Assembly (NCBI GenBank): GCA_026390555.1
Contig: JAPLFS010000026.1
Span: 1-48,658 of the forward strand
Reading direction: 5' to 3'
Origin: Pseudomonadota bacterium
Lineage (GTDB): Bacteria; Bdellovibrionota_C; UBA2361; OMII01
DNA: 48,658 bases
The notes below the pieces were generated by a model. That model was not told where the DNA came from and made no database searches. It saw only the letters and a program-made list of their open reading frames with translations. How positions within the stretch are numbered: position 1 is the stretch's first letter; the number at the start of each line of letters is the position of its first letter. Positions 25,727-34,258 of this stretch are shown piece by piece. Both the position numbers and the translations under genes were made by a program.

Positions 25727-27523
25727 CTAGCGATCGTTTGCTGCAAACCACTCTAGTTTCTCTACATACCCGGCTACGACCTTAAACGCTTCACGATAGG
25801 TTTGAGGATCAGTGATATCAACTCCGACTACCTTAAAGATCTCAATTGGAGGACGAGAGGCGCCGAGGGAGAGGAACTCAATATAACGCTCACGGGCTCC
25901 CGGAGTGTCGCTAAGTAATCGATGCCCGATAGCCATGGCTGCGCTGATTCCTATGGCGTATTGAAACATATAATAGGGTCGATAGAGGTGACAGAACTGC
26001 GCCCACATCATTCCCAGCCGCTCCGGTTCATATTCGACTGAGTTGCCGTAGGCTGCAGAGAAAGCCGTAACTGTAGCCTTGCGAATGTCAGCGGTGCTAA
26101 GTGTGCGACTTCGGGCGTATAGGGTGTGCAGAGTATGTTCAACTCTAGAAATGGTCGGCATCATAAAGAGGTAGCGATGCACAAAGAAGAAAGCTTCATC
26201 GAGAACAGCTAGCGAAGTTTCCCTGTCGGCATGCTTGAGGGTGTGCGCACGCAGGAGAACCTGATTGAGGTTCGAAGCGGTTTCCGCAACGGTCATTGCA
26301 TACTGAGAGTACACACTAGGTTGCGCGCGGTGTGTAAAAAAAGAGTGCATGGAATGCCCGAGTTCGTGTGCAAGGGTTCCCACCTCTGGCATCGTCGGTG
26401 CATAATTGAGGAGGAAAAAAGGCCGAGTGCCGTAGCAGCCGGAGGAGAATGCATTGCTATATTTGCCAGGCCTCGGATATACATCCGCCCAATGCTCCTC
26501 CAAGAGACCTCGGCGCGCTACGGATATGTACTCCTCGCCGAGCGGAGATAGCGATTCAAGCACCAACGCTACAGCATCATCGTATGGTATAGAGGGCGGT
26601 GTCTGAGATAGTGGGGCGAAGATGTCGTAGGCAGCCGTCTTGTTAATTTTTAATACAGCGGCCCGAGCCCGAAAATACCGTTGGAAAAGAGGATAGTACT
26701 CGCGGCAACTGCGTATTACAGCGTGGTATACAGCGGGGCTTAGATCGTCAAAAAAGAGCCGTTGTTGAAAGGTCGAGCGATGATGGTGAATTTTTGCGCA
26801 GATTGCTCCTGAGGTCGCCTCCCATGTGAGGGTTGAGCCGAGGGCACCGCTGTTCGCCATGTAGCCATCCGTATAGCTTTGGTACGCTGTGCGCCGAACC
26901 TCGCGCGTGGGATGCTGAAGATACTCATCGATTGTTCCATGCGTCAGCTCAATATTTTCATCGGCGATCCGTATCGGTCTAAAACGCATGTCGCCATCGT
27001 GCACGGCATCTCTAATACTCTCCGGGGCATGAGCAAGCGTACTCAACTGGCTTGCAATAGCTTCCTCTTGAGAAGACAGAGTATGTGGACGGGCTCTTTC
27101 TATCTTTGAGAGGAGAAATCTGTAGCGCTCTAGCGCTGGGTGTTCAGTGATCAGCCGGTCAAGCTCGTTCCATGTAAATGAGAGGATCTCAGGCCTGTAG
27201 AAGGCTAGGAGTCCGTCAACCTGCGTCGTAAGACCTCGAACGAGCTGCATCATAGAATTCGATTCATCGTTGCGCATGTCTAAGGAGTGAGTCAGGTGCG
27301 CATATGTATAGACCCTACCAAGTTGAGTCCTGATCGACTCTAACCTTGCGAGGAAATCAGCTAGTGTTTGGGGTGATTGGAGGAGGGTTCCTTGGAATTC
27401 AGCGAGAGATTGAGCCTGCACCCTAATACTGGTCAACTCAGCGTGCCAGTTTCGGTAGTCTGGGAATATCGTAGTCAGATTCCACTGGTAGCGAGTATCC
27501 GAAGCTGTACTGGGTGTCATCAT
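25727..27523 (-). CDS. pepF: oligoendopeptidase F (M3 metallopeptidase)
   Basis: About 598 residues. Cytosolic zinc peptidase that cuts oligopeptides. The zinc motif HELGHSMHSFF sits around residue 380, with the downstream Glu in ETASNLNQVL. Other M3B blocks: YQWNLTTIFPDY at the start, TREVRRTAYQSYTDGY, PRPGKYSNAFSSGCYGTRPFFLLNYAPT and PYYMFQYAIGISAAMAI. The frame is open to an ATG at 27538, but AGAAGG lies 4 nt before the ATG at 27523, which I prefer. Minus strand, convergent with hflX (40-nt gap). Confidence 0.95.
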   Translation of the reverse strand: MMTPSTASDTRYQWNLTTIFPDYRNWHAELTSIRVQAQSLAEFQGTLLQSPQTLADFLARLESIRTQLGRVYTYAHLTHSLDMRNDESNSMMQLVRGLTTQVDGLLAFYRPEILSFTWNELDRLITEHPALERYRFLLSKIERARPHTLSSQEEAIASQLSTLAHAPESIRDAVHDGDMRFRPIRIADENIELTHGTIDEYLQHPTREVRRTAYQSYTDGYMANSGALGSTLTWEATSGAICAKIHHHRSTFQQRLFFDDLSPAVYHAVIRSCREYYPLFQRYFRARAAVLKINKTAAYDIFAPLSQTPPSIPYDDAVALVLESLSPLGEEYISVARRGLLEEHWADVYPRPGKYSNAFSSGCYGTRPFFLLNYAPTMPEVGTLAHELGHSMHSFFTHRAQPSVYSQYAMTVAETASNLNQVLLRAHTLKHADRETSLAVLDEAFFFVHRYLFMMPTISRVEHTLHTLYARSRTLSTADIRKATVTAFSAAYGNSVEYEPERLGMMWAQFCHLYRPYYMFQYAIGISAAMAIGHRLLSDTPGARERYIEFLSLGASRPPIEIFKVVGVDITDPQTYREAFKVVAGYVEKLEWFAANDR

Positions 27524-27551
27524 AGTACCTTCTAGCATTAAGATTTTCTAG

Positions 27552-27581
27552 AACTATTCACCCCAGTATAAACTAGTCGGT
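27552..27581. repeat. dispersed 30-bp repeat, copy 2
   Basis: AACTATTCACCCCAGTATA, then AACTAGTCGGT; differs from the copy at 3597 at two positions in the tail. Located just upstream of pepF. Confidence 0.75.
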
Positions 27582-27596
27582 GGCTAAGAGGAGGGG

Positions 27597-27716
27597 TTAA
27601 ATGCTGAAATCACCCTTATCTTCAAGCCGTCCGAACCATAAGCCCGTCACAATCATAACGACCAGATAGATCCCGATCAACAAAAATGCATAAAACTTAA
27701 AACTAGCATCCGTAAT
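27597..27716 (-). CDS. putative small membrane protein with AUU start
   Basis: The frame directly after the TAG of the metallo-hydrolase gene stays open for 39 codons and encodes a strongly protein-like peptide: TDASFKFYAFLLIGIYLVV, then MIVTGLWFGRLEDKGDFSI, i.e. one membrane helix (about residues 8-28) and a charged tail. There is no ATG, GTG or early TTG start, but an ATT at 27714-27716 abuts the upstream stop, and GAGG lies 5 nt before it (GAGGAATAGATT). AUU initiation is rare but real in bacteria. Alternatives: TAG readthrough giving the hydrolase a membrane tail, or a TTG start at codon 11-12. Never found by ordinary ORF calling. Confidence 0.5.
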   Translation of the reverse strand: MTDASFKFYAFLLIGIYLVVMIVTGLWFGRLEDKGDFSI

Positions 27717-28505
27717 CTATTCCTCACACAGCTTGCAAATTATAGTAAGCCCATCGTAGCCAAGCTCAATTCCTTTAGGCAGCTGTGCGTTGACCGTTTC
27801 ATAGTCGATGGAGTGCGTAGTGTGAATTAGAAATGAGCGCGCAGCTTTGACGCGTTGTGCAATCTCAATAGCCTCGTCGATCGAGTTATGAGTGCTGTGA
27901 GTTTCGTAGCGAATACCATCAACGAAGAGATATTTTACCCCAGTAAGGATCTGCGCAGCGCTTTCCGGAAGCCCCTTAAAGTCGGTAGCGTAGCCAAGCT
28001 CGCCCAGTCGAAAGCCTGTCACGGTTACGTCACCATGGGGTAGGGCGAATGGAATAAAGGTTGCCTCTTCAATCTGCAGTGGTTGATCGTATGAGAACTC
28101 CCTCAGATCAAGCTGCGGTAACATACCGCCTAGGTATGAGGGCGAGGGATCAAAGATGTATCCGAAGGAACGCTTTAGGTTGCTTAATGTCTCGTGGGTG
28201 CCGTAGCAATCGATCCTCTTATTTGAGAGAAAATTAAATGTACGAAGATCGTCCGTGCCCAAGATGTGATCGGCGTGACCGTGGGTATAAAGTACCGCAT
28301 CGATACGGGAAACTCCGTGAATTATGCACTGGTGGCGCAGGTCGGGGCCGGCATCAATTAGGATCGAGTATCCGGAATCTAGCTCTATTAGGGCTGCCGT
28401 GCGGTCACGGTAGTTCCTGGGGTGTTTTGAGGTGCAGACCTTACAGCGGCACCCCGGCATGGGAACGCCCGTTGATGTGCCAGAACCTAGAAGGGTGAAT
28501 TTCAT
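27717..28505 (-). CDS. metallo-beta-lactamase-fold hydrolase (PhnP-like)
   Basis: 262 residues. It begins KFTLLGSGTSTGVPMPGCRCKVC; the GCRCKVC cluster and CxxC-type N-terminus are typical of PhnP-like phosphodiesterases, where they bind a structural zinc. The metal site is THGHADHILGTDDLR, with downstream ALPHGDVTVTGFRLG, GYATDFK and LIHTTHSID. PhnP cleaves cyclic phosphoribose; related proteins of this subgroup have other or unknown phosphoesters as substrates. No phosphonate genes are nearby, so the substrate is open. ATG start. Confidence 0.88.
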   Translation of the reverse strand: MKFTLLGSGTSTGVPMPGCRCKVCTSKHPRNYRDRTAALIELDSGYSILIDAGPDLRHQCIIHGVSRIDAVLYTHGHADHILGTDDLRTFNFLSNKRIDCYGTHETLSNLKRSFGYIFDPSPSYLGGMLPQLDLREFSYDQPLQIEEATFIPFALPHGDVTVTGFRLGELGYATDFKGLPESAAQILTGVKYLFVDGIRYETHSTHNSIDEAIEIAQRVKAARSFLIHTTHSIDYETVNAQLPKGIELGYDGLTIICKLCEE

Positions 28506-28638
28506 TGCAGAGGACCGTAATGTTAAGGTTTGATTAGCGAGAACTATAATACCGGAGGGGGGTGTTGCTACTCTTTAATCACGCTAACTGTCCCCTCATA
28601 AGATTAGCGTCTCCTATTAACGGAGGTCAATAAAAATT

Positions 28639-28677
28639 GGGGGGGGGGATTGACAAGTGCCATTATTTAGACAAGAT
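28639..28677 (+). promoter_or_regulatory. possible promoter with adjacent G10 tract
   Basis: A run of ten G (28639-28648) is followed directly by TTGACA (28650-28655), a consensus -35 hexamer; CAAGAT at 28672-28677 (16-nt spacer) is a weak -10 match. It lies 30 nt before the GHKL ATPase start codon at 28707. The -10 assignment is uncertain. Confidence 0.4.
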
Positions 28678-28706
28678 CGACTTATACGTTAAGCACAGAG
28701 AGGTTT

Positions 28707-29513
28707 ATGGCGTCAACTCTGGAAAACACTGGGGGCAAGCTCCCTGAGACGAGTCCCTTTGACCTTCGGGACAGTTTGATTTTTTCTGGCAGGGATATCT
28801 GGTCCCCTCCGATACAAGACGTGGTCAAAGGTGACCTTTGGATCACCTATCCTTTCAAAGAGTCGTACAGCGGCCTGGGAGAAACATCCAGAGATCCTGA
28901 ATTGGCGAAAGATATTAAGACGCAACTTGAGTGTCATTTAAATTCAATCGTTGATGAAGCAGCTAGCTCTGGTATTGATAAGGCTAGCACGAGGTGGACA
29001 GTTCAGGAGCTTCTCGTCAATGCTACGCAGTATGGGGCAATCAGTCCAAACAATGATGCCGCTGGATTGGTTCGATTAGAGTGGTATATCGATCAAGCCC
29101 AGGCAGTTCCTACCATAGCGATTGCGGTGACAAACCCTTGCCAAGATCTTTTTGATCCGAGCCGCTTCGCTCGTATGGAGATAGATGATTTCTACTCAAT
29201 GGAGCCTACGGGAAATAACGCTCACCTCGGAACCGTAGCGATCCTGTCGTTTCTCAAGGAAGGTACTAAGTTGTCTTATCTATGGGAGATGAAGAATAGC
29301 GAACGAATTCGCCTCACAATGGAGCCGATTGCTAATGACGATCCTGCCCGTCCCGCAAACTTCAATGGGCTCATGAAACCAACTCGTATTGAAGTTTCAA
29401 AGTTTGACGTTGCAAACAACAGCGTGCCTTACTCGTTTAAACAGTTTCAAGAAGATATTGAAAATAATAATAAGACTGAGTCTGTGACTATTTCGTGTGT
29501 GCTTGGTTGCTAA
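28707..29513 (+). CDS. GHKL-type ATPase domain protein (anti-sigma-kinase-like)
   Basis: 268 residues. The central part resembles the histidine-kinase-like ATPase fold of RsbW/SpoIIAB proteins: the N-box STRWTVQELLVNATQYGAIS (residues ~97-116) and a later NNAHLGTVAILSFLKEGTKLSYLW block resembling the HGxGL-type G2 region. The G1 block, where DxGxG is expected, reads AIAVTNPCQDLFDP, so ATP binding may be altered. The N- and C-terminal extensions are not recognised. Possibly a switch kinase acting on an anti-sigma factor antagonist; no partner is adjacent, although an ECF sigma gene lies 0.8 kb downstream. ATG start with GAGAGG upstream. Confidence 0.65.
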   Translation: MASTLENTGGKLPETSPFDLRDSLIFSGRDIWSPPIQDVVKGDLWITYPFKESYSGLGETSRDPELAKDIKTQLECHLNSIVDEAASSGIDKASTRWTVQELLVNATQYGAISPNNDAAGLVRLEWYIDQAQAVPTIAIAVTNPCQDLFDPSRFARMEIDDFYSMEPTGNNAHLGTVAILSFLKEGTKLSYLWEMKNSERIRLTMEPIANDDPARPANFNGLMKPTRIEVSKFDVANNSVPYSFKQFQEDIENNNKTESVTISCVLGC

Positions 29514-29575
29514 AGCCACCCTCAACAATAAGGTACAGAGTTGACAACGGCACCCTGAGAGGCGCTAGTTAATTC

Positions 29576-29603
29576 TTGAAGTCCTGGTGAGCAATGCTAG
29601 GAT
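29576..29603 (+). promoter_or_regulatory. candidate sigma-70-like promoter of the DUF1844 gene
   Basis: TTGAAG (29576-29581), 16-nt spacer, TAGGAT (29598-29603): good matches to -35 and -10. It lies 55 nt before the ATG at 29659. Confidence 0.5.
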
Positions 29604-29658
29604 AGCTCCTGGCTGAGTTAGAAGGCGGATTAAAGAGTAAAGAAGCGGAGTAGGGAAT

Positions 29659-30084
29659 ATGTCTCATAACGACGAAGCTGAAGATAAAAAGACCGTAAAT
29701 GTAGTCGACCGCCGCCGCTTTGACGCCGCAGGGGACTCCCGCTCTGAAGAGACTAGCGCTACTGCTGGTAGCACGAAACCAGACCCTGATTTTAAGCTAG
29801 CCCCCGATTTTAAGCTAGAGGGTGGCGAGGTGCCAGAGGAGGTCGCTTTCTCCTCCTTTGTAATGTCGCTTGCAACGCAGGTGCTCGTTCAGATCGGTGA
29901 GATGCCGGCCCCCGGCGGCATGGAGATACCAATTGACATGGTCGCAGCGCGCCAGACCATTGATATTATAGCGATGCTTCAAAAGCGTACACGGGGCAAT
30001 CTTTCAACGGAGGAGGCGCGCTTTTTGGAGGAGGTTTTGCACTCCCTACGCATGTCCTTTGTTGCACGCAGCAAGAAGCACTAA
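29659..30084 (+). CDS. DUF1844 family protein
   Basis: 141 residues. The first ~55 are polar and probably disordered (DKKTVNVVDRRRFDAAGDS). The remainder matches DUF1844: FSSFVMSLATQVLVQIGEMPAP, VAARQTIDIIAMLQKRTRGNLSTEEARFLEEVLHSLRMSFV. The family is small, helical and widespread in several diderm phyla; no biochemical role is established to my knowledge. ATG start with TAGGG upstream and a plausible promoter and terminator on either side, so probably a single-gene unit. Confidence 0.88.
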   Translation: MSHNDEAEDKKTVNVVDRRRFDAAGDSRSEETSATAGSTKPDPDFKLAPDFKLEGGEVPEEVAFSSFVMSLATQVLVQIGEMPAPGGMEIPIDMVAARQTIDIIAMLQKRTRGNLSTEEARFLEEVLHSLRMSFVARSKKH

Positions 30085-30103
30085 CCTGCTGGGCAGCTTT
30101 TCT

Positions 30104-30125
30104 AGGCAAATACTGCCTCTTTTTT
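30104..30125 (+). terminator. Rho-independent terminator after the DUF1844 gene
   Basis: AGGCA-AATAC-TGCCT followed by C and six T, 20 nt after the stop codon at 30084. Short but with a proper U-tract. Confidence 0.65.
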
Positions 30126-30343
30126 GACACCCCCCCGTAGCTAAAAAATGACAGGGCGTCGTATTTGAGAGCACCTAATTTTTTTTGCATCTCTGTAACC
30201 ACCTGAAATTACAAGTCGCATCCTTTTTTAGGTTCCCTGCATCGTGCCTTTGCAACATGGCAAGCTTTTCGCATTACACCTACCTGAGCAGCTCGCTCGA
30301 GTTGTCATGAAGAGGCTCACCACAGGTGTCTATGCGAGGTTTT

Positions 30344-30979
30344 ATGCAAGCAAAAAAGAAAACAGATCTCGACCTAATTAAGGATTTCAGTAACGGCTGT
30401 CAGCTTGGATTTGAGGAGTTGCTCTCTCGTTACAGTAGTAAGGTCTTTAGCCTGGCATCGAGACTGACCCGAAACCCAGAGGACGCCGAGGAGGTGTTGC
30501 AGGACGTGTTCGTGACGGTTCATCGCAAGATCTCTAGTTTTGAAGGGAAGTCATCCTTTTCAAGTTGGTTGTACCGTGTGACGGTTAATTCAGCGTTTAT
30601 GAAGTTACGTAAGAGACGCCAGGACCCGGCTACCTCCCTTGAAGAGATCGAACAGCATGCCTATCCGATTGCAGCGCTCAAGAGCCCAGAAAGTAGCTAC
30701 GTGGATTCCCAAACCATTCGTAACGAGATGTTAGAGGCGCTTGAGGGCGCAATTCGCAAACTGCCAGATGATTACCGACCTGTATTTGTGCTGCGTGATG
30801 TTGATGGGCTTACCAGTCGGGAGGTAGGTCAGATCCTTAACCTTACGGTGCCGGCGGTTAAATCAAGGCTGCACCGTTCGCGCCTAATGCTACGCAGGCG
30901 CTTAAATCGGTTCTTTGATGAGTCCCGTTCAAATCCCCAGCGAGATCCGCTAGATCTCGTGGCTAGCTCCGGCAAATAG
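30344..30979 (+). CDS. ECF-type RNA polymerase sigma factor
   Basis: About 211 residues. Sigma region 2: FEELLSRYSSKVFSLASRLTRNPEDAEEVLQDVFVTVHRKISSF, then SSFSSWLYRVTVNSAFMKLRKRR. Region 4: LEGAIRKLPDDYRPVFVLRDVDGLTSREVGQILNLTVPAVKSRLHRSRLMLRRRL, a helix-turn-helix for the -35 element. It directs RNA polymerase to a stress-type regulon. The frame is open to a GTG at 30326, but GAGG lies 4 nt before the ATG at 30344, which I chose. No anti-sigma gene follows directly; the downstream gene is a cytochrome c. Confidence 0.93.
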   Translation: MQAKKKTDLDLIKDFSNGCQLGFEELLSRYSSKVFSLASRLTRNPEDAEEVLQDVFVTVHRKISSFEGKSSFSSWLYRVTVNSAFMKLRKRRQDPATSLEEIEQHAYPIAALKSPESSYVDSQTIRNEMLEALEGAIRKLPDDYRPVFVLRDVDGLTSREVGQILNLTVPAVKSRLHRSRLMLRRRLNRFFDESRSNPQRDPLDLVASSGK

Positions 30980-31070
30980 CCACAGAGTTGTCTGATAAGT
31001 ACCCTCTGCAAGCTATAAAGTAGGGATAAGTCGCTTTCCGCTGCCTCTAGGCCGGTGTACGCTAAGGGCC

Positions 31071-31952
31071 ATGCTTATTCGTTATCTAATTATCAGTGGA
31101 GTGGTACTGGGGCTTGGGGCGCTAATCGCCTGTGGCTCCGTCTCAACTACTCCGCCTCCACTACCCGCAACAGCGGAGCTTGCACGCCACGGCCAACGGA
31201 TAGTAGAGGGTCTTGGAGCGTGTGGGCACTGCCATAACGTGAGCGGAGAGCCAACCGCGCCACTGGCAGGGGGTCGGCTTCTACAGGATAAATTTGGGCC
31301 AGTCAGCTCTCCAAATATTACCCTTGCGGCGAGTGGGATCGGCTCGTGGAGCGAGGGCGATCTGCTGCACCTGTTTCGCGCCTATCGGCGACCAAATGGA
31401 GAGATGATCGCTCCGGCATTTCATTCCGGAATAGAGTGGATCTCTGATAACGATGTGGGCGCCATTACGACCTATATTAGATCTCTCCCCGCAGTGGATA
31501 ATCTGGTTGAACACCGCGAGCTATCGTTTATCGATCGAAATACAACGGGTTTTTTTGACTCTATGGCCGAGGTGCGGGGGTTGGTGCCTCAGATACCGCG
31601 CAATTTTAAGGTGGAGTACGGACAGTACCTAGTCGATCAGGTGGCGCGATGCGGAAGTTGCCATTCCCTGCCGGAGGGGATCGTAACATCGGAGCGCTAT
31701 ATGGCCGGTGGGCAGGAGATCTTCTTTGATGGAGCGTCAAAGATTGCGCCTGATATTACATCATCTAGCGAATCTGGGCTTGGCGAATGGAGTGCAGATG
31801 AGATGAAGAACTTCCTAATGACGGGACGAACTAGAGATGGTCGTCAGGTTGATAGCAGATTCTGTCCGGTACGTTTTTATCGCCGTGCAACACCAGAGGA
31901 GATCGATGCGGTTGTTACATATCTTCGTACGGTTCCTTCAATTAGCGATTAA
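31071..31952 (+). CDS. di-haem c-type cytochrome lipoprotein
   Basis: 293 residues. N-terminal lipoprotein signal (YLIISGVVLGLGALIACG, lipobox LIAC), so it is probably anchored to a membrane facing the periplasm. Two cytochrome c domains: CGHCH near residue 51 with following GGRLLQDKFGPVSSPNIT, and CGSCH near residue 195 with GGQEIFFDGASKIAPDIT. The repeated APxIT/SPNIT blocks and W-S-x-x-E-L type helices resemble the di-haem subunits paired with alcohol/aldehyde dehydrogenases or sorbitol dehydrogenase. An electron-transfer role is likely; the donor is not in the window. ATG start with AAGGG upstream. It lies 5 nt before tsaD. Confidence 0.9.
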   Translation: MLIRYLIISGVVLGLGALIACGSVSTTPPPLPATAELARHGQRIVEGLGACGHCHNVSGEPTAPLAGGRLLQDKFGPVSSPNITLAASGIGSWSEGDLLHLFRAYRRPNGEMIAPAFHSGIEWISDNDVGAITTYIRSLPAVDNLVEHRELSFIDRNTTGFFDSMAEVRGLVPQIPRNFKVEYGQYLVDQVARCGSCHSLPEGIVTSERYMAGGQEIFFDGASKIAPDITSSSESGLGEWSADEMKNFLMTGRTRDGRQVDSRFCPVRFYRRATPEEIDAVVTYLRTVPSISD

Positions 31953-31957
31953 TAGCT

Positions 31958-32992
31958 ATGATAATTTTAGGAATAGAATCAAGTTGTGATGAAACCGGCG
32001 TTGCTGTCTTGGATGTAGCTCCAAGTGGCGTAGCAACGATCCGTGCTGAGGTGCTCGCCTCGCAGGTAACGCTGCATGAGCGCTACGGTGGGGTGGTTCC
32101 GGAGCTCGCCTCGCGTGAGCATATGCGCAGTCTACCGCTTCTGCTAGATGAGGTGCTCGCACAGTGCGGCATGAGCCTTGACGATATCGAGGGTATCGGG
32201 GTGACCTGTGGCCCCGGGCTCAAAGGGTGCCTTTTAATCGGCGTGACATTTGCGCAAGGATTAGCGCTTTCGCGCGCGTTACCCCTCTTTCCGGTTAACC
32301 ATATAGAGGGGCATATCCTCTCTGGAGAGCTGCATGCAGCAGATCTAAAACCACCCTATGTGGTCCTGGTAGTCTCTGGGGGGCATACAGAGATAGTGCT
32401 GGTTGAGGGGCTAGGGAGATATACATGCCTGTGTAGAACTAGGGATGATGCTGCCGGTGAGGCCTTTGATAAGTCAGCTAATCTGCTTGATATGAAATAT
32501 CCCGGTGGTGCGCGATTGGCAGCATGTGCGGATCAGTTTACGGGGCGTTCCACACGCTTTAAGTTGCCTCGTGTGGCGCGTGAGATGGAGGATTTCAGCT
32601 TCTCCGGTCTTAAGACCTCGGTGTCGCGCCTTATCAAGCAGCACAAGCTTGAGATTGAGGGTGACCCAGCGTTGCTGCCTGAGCTGTGCTGGGCTATTCA
32701 GGACGCCATCGTTGATCCCCTCGTTGTAAAAACGGTGCGTGAGGTTTCAAAGCGGGGCATTCCGTTAGTTGTTTGCGGGGGTGTTTCAGCCAATAGCGAG
32801 TTAAGGCGCAGAGTTAAAGAACGGTGCAAGGAGGTGCATCTTCCACCACTGCAGCACTGTGTTGATAATGGAGCTATGATCGGCTACGTGGCTGGGCGTT
32901 ATCTAAATGCTGGTGTAGCGTGTCCGTCGCTTGATATTTATAGCCGTTGGCCAGTTGAATCATTAGCGCAGCTGTATTGGAGTGATGTATGA
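31958..32992 (+). CDS. tsaD: tRNA threonylcarbamoyladenosine biosynthesis protein TsaD
   Basis: 344 residues. TsaD transfers the threonylcarbamoyl group to A37 of ANN-decoding tRNAs. Motifs: ILGIESSCDETGVAV at the start, VTCGPGLKGCLLIGV, the metal site HIEGHILSG (HxxxH), VVSGGHTEIV, RDDAAGEAFDKSANLL, PGG and VCGGVSANSELRRR. ATG start, 5 nt after the cytochrome gene, and it overlaps rsmA by 4 nt (ATGA). Confidence 0.97.
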   Translation: MIILGIESSCDETGVAVLDVAPSGVATIRAEVLASQVTLHERYGGVVPELASREHMRSLPLLLDEVLAQCGMSLDDIEGIGVTCGPGLKGCLLIGVTFAQGLALSRALPLFPVNHIEGHILSGELHAADLKPPYVVLVVSGGHTEIVLVEGLGRYTCLCRTRDDAAGEAFDKSANLLDMKYPGGARLAACADQFTGRSTRFKLPRVAREMEDFSFSGLKTSVSRLIKQHKLEIEGDPALLPELCWAIQDAIVDPLVVKTVREVSKRGIPLVVCGGVSANSELRRRVKERCKEVHLPPLQHCVDNGAMIGYVAGRYLNAGVACPSLDIYSRWPVESLAQLYWSDV

Positions 32993-33819
32993 GGAGCGAA
33001 CGACCCCCACGACGCCAGAAGGATACCCTTAAGGATCTTAACGTGCGGCCCTCTAAGGGGCGTGGCCAGAACTTTTTAATTCGCCCCGAGATAACTGAGT
33101 CGATCGTTAATTTTGGCAGCCCTCCTGCCGGTAAGCATGTAGTTGAGATCGGCCCCGGTACCGGAGCGATGACGAGCTACCTTGCCAAGCTAGCAACTGA
33201 GCGGCTTACCCTAATTGAGATCGAACCGAATTTCTGTGAGCATCTTAAGAGCGCCTATCCAGAGGCCGAGATTCTCAATCAAGATGTGCGCCAAGCGGAT
33301 CTCTCACAGATCGGTAGTGAGCTCTATGTCTTTGGGAATATACCGTACGTTTTCTCCTCAGAGATAATATTTCATCTGATTGAACACCGTGCTTCGGTCA
33401 AGCAGGCCGTATTGATGCTACAAAAGGAGTTCGCTGAGCGATTAGCGGCATCTCCAGGCGGAAGGGATTATGGCAGCATCTCAATCGCAGTTCAGTTGTA
33501 TGCGGATGTTGAGCTCGGGCCGATAGTTCCAGGGGACTCATTTCACCCACCTACAAAGGTTGAGTCACAGGTAATGAAGCTGACATTTTTGTCGCAGCCT
33601 CGTATCGTGATTGATGACCTAAAGCACTTTGAGTGGGTCGTAAGAGCTGCGTTCTCTCAACGCAGAAAGAAGTTAATTAATAGTCTTATGTCGCGCGGTA
33701 AGTGGAGCAAAGAGGTAATCATGGTGGCTCTGGAGCAGGCAGAGATCTCACCTGGTATACGCGCAGAGCAGCTTGCGATTGGGCAGTTTGCAGCGCTGGC
33801 TGAAGCTTTGCCGCTTTAA
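32989..33819 (+). CDS. rsmA: 16S rRNA A1518/A1519 dimethyltransferase
   Basis: 276 residues (also called KsgA). It dimethylates two adenines in helix 45 of 16S rRNA during 30S assembly. Motifs: RGQNFLIRPEITESIV, the SAM-binding VVEIGPGTGAMTSYLAKLA, LIEIEPNF, VFGNIPYVFSSEIIFHL (NxPY-type catalytic motif), MLQKEFAERLAASPGGRDYGSISI, SFHPPTKVESQV and AAFSQRRKKLINSL. ATG start overlapping the tsaD stop by 4 nt, so coupled translation. Confidence 0.97.
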   Translation: MRSERPPRRQKDTLKDLNVRPSKGRGQNFLIRPEITESIVNFGSPPAGKHVVEIGPGTGAMTSYLAKLATERLTLIEIEPNFCEHLKSAYPEAEILNQDVRQADLSQIGSELYVFGNIPYVFSSEIIFHLIEHRASVKQAVLMLQKEFAERLAASPGGRDYGSISIAVQLYADVELGPIVPGDSFHPPTKVESQVMKLTFLSQPRIVIDDLKHFEWVVRAAFSQRRKKLINSLMSRGKWSKEVIMVALEQAEISPGIRAEQLAIGQFAALAEALPL

Positions 33820-33827
33820 AGTGAGGG

Positions 33828-33850
33828 AACTATCCACCCCAGTATAAACT
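33828..33850. repeat. dispersed repeat, copy 3, at the left edge of an IS91-like remnant
   Basis: AACTATCCACCCCAGTATA then AACT, one mismatch from the other copies in the first 23 nt. It is 9 nt after rsmA and about 85 nt before IS91-like transposase sequence, so it could mark the element's left end. Confidence 0.65.
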
Positions 33851-33934
33851 TGCGGCTGGTTGAACGGATACGGCCCCACGGGGGACCCGCTGGAAACAGA
33901 CTACTCCTCAAGACGATGAGGCGAGCGGGCTAAG

Positions 33935-34258
33935 CTCGCGGCTTATTCCGCAAAGGAAAAAGAGAGCGAACCAGAGAGCGACTATAGCGACTATCGCAGT
34001 GAGTTCCGTAAGAGTGCTTGGGCCGCCTGCATTAAGCGAATCTACGAGATAGATCCACTTGAGTGCCCCAAGTGCAAGTCGCAGATGAGGATTATCGCCT
34101 TCATTCAGGATGAGCACTCAATCAAAGATATTATGAGGGCAGAGGGTCTCCCAGACTTCAGAGCACCGCCAGCTATCCCAAAGTTCATAGATACCTCGCA
34201 GGATACCTATGAGCTTTCCACTTGTGACTCTTTTGAGCCGTCACCTGATGACTTCTAA
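33935..34258 (+). pseudogene. IS91-like transposase, C-terminal remnant
   Basis: An open frame following a TAA at 33932 gives ARGLFRKGKESEPESDYSDY, then WAACIKRIYEIDPLECPKCKSQMRIIAFIQD, ending FEPSPDDF and TAA. The segment IYEIDPLECPKC...MRIIAFI is the C-terminal zinc-ribbon region typical of IS91/IS801/ISCR rolling-circle transposases. The catalytic Y2 region is gone; only about a quarter of the gene remains. The last ~110 nt and the 3' flank recur at 39617-39977. Confidence 0.85.
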
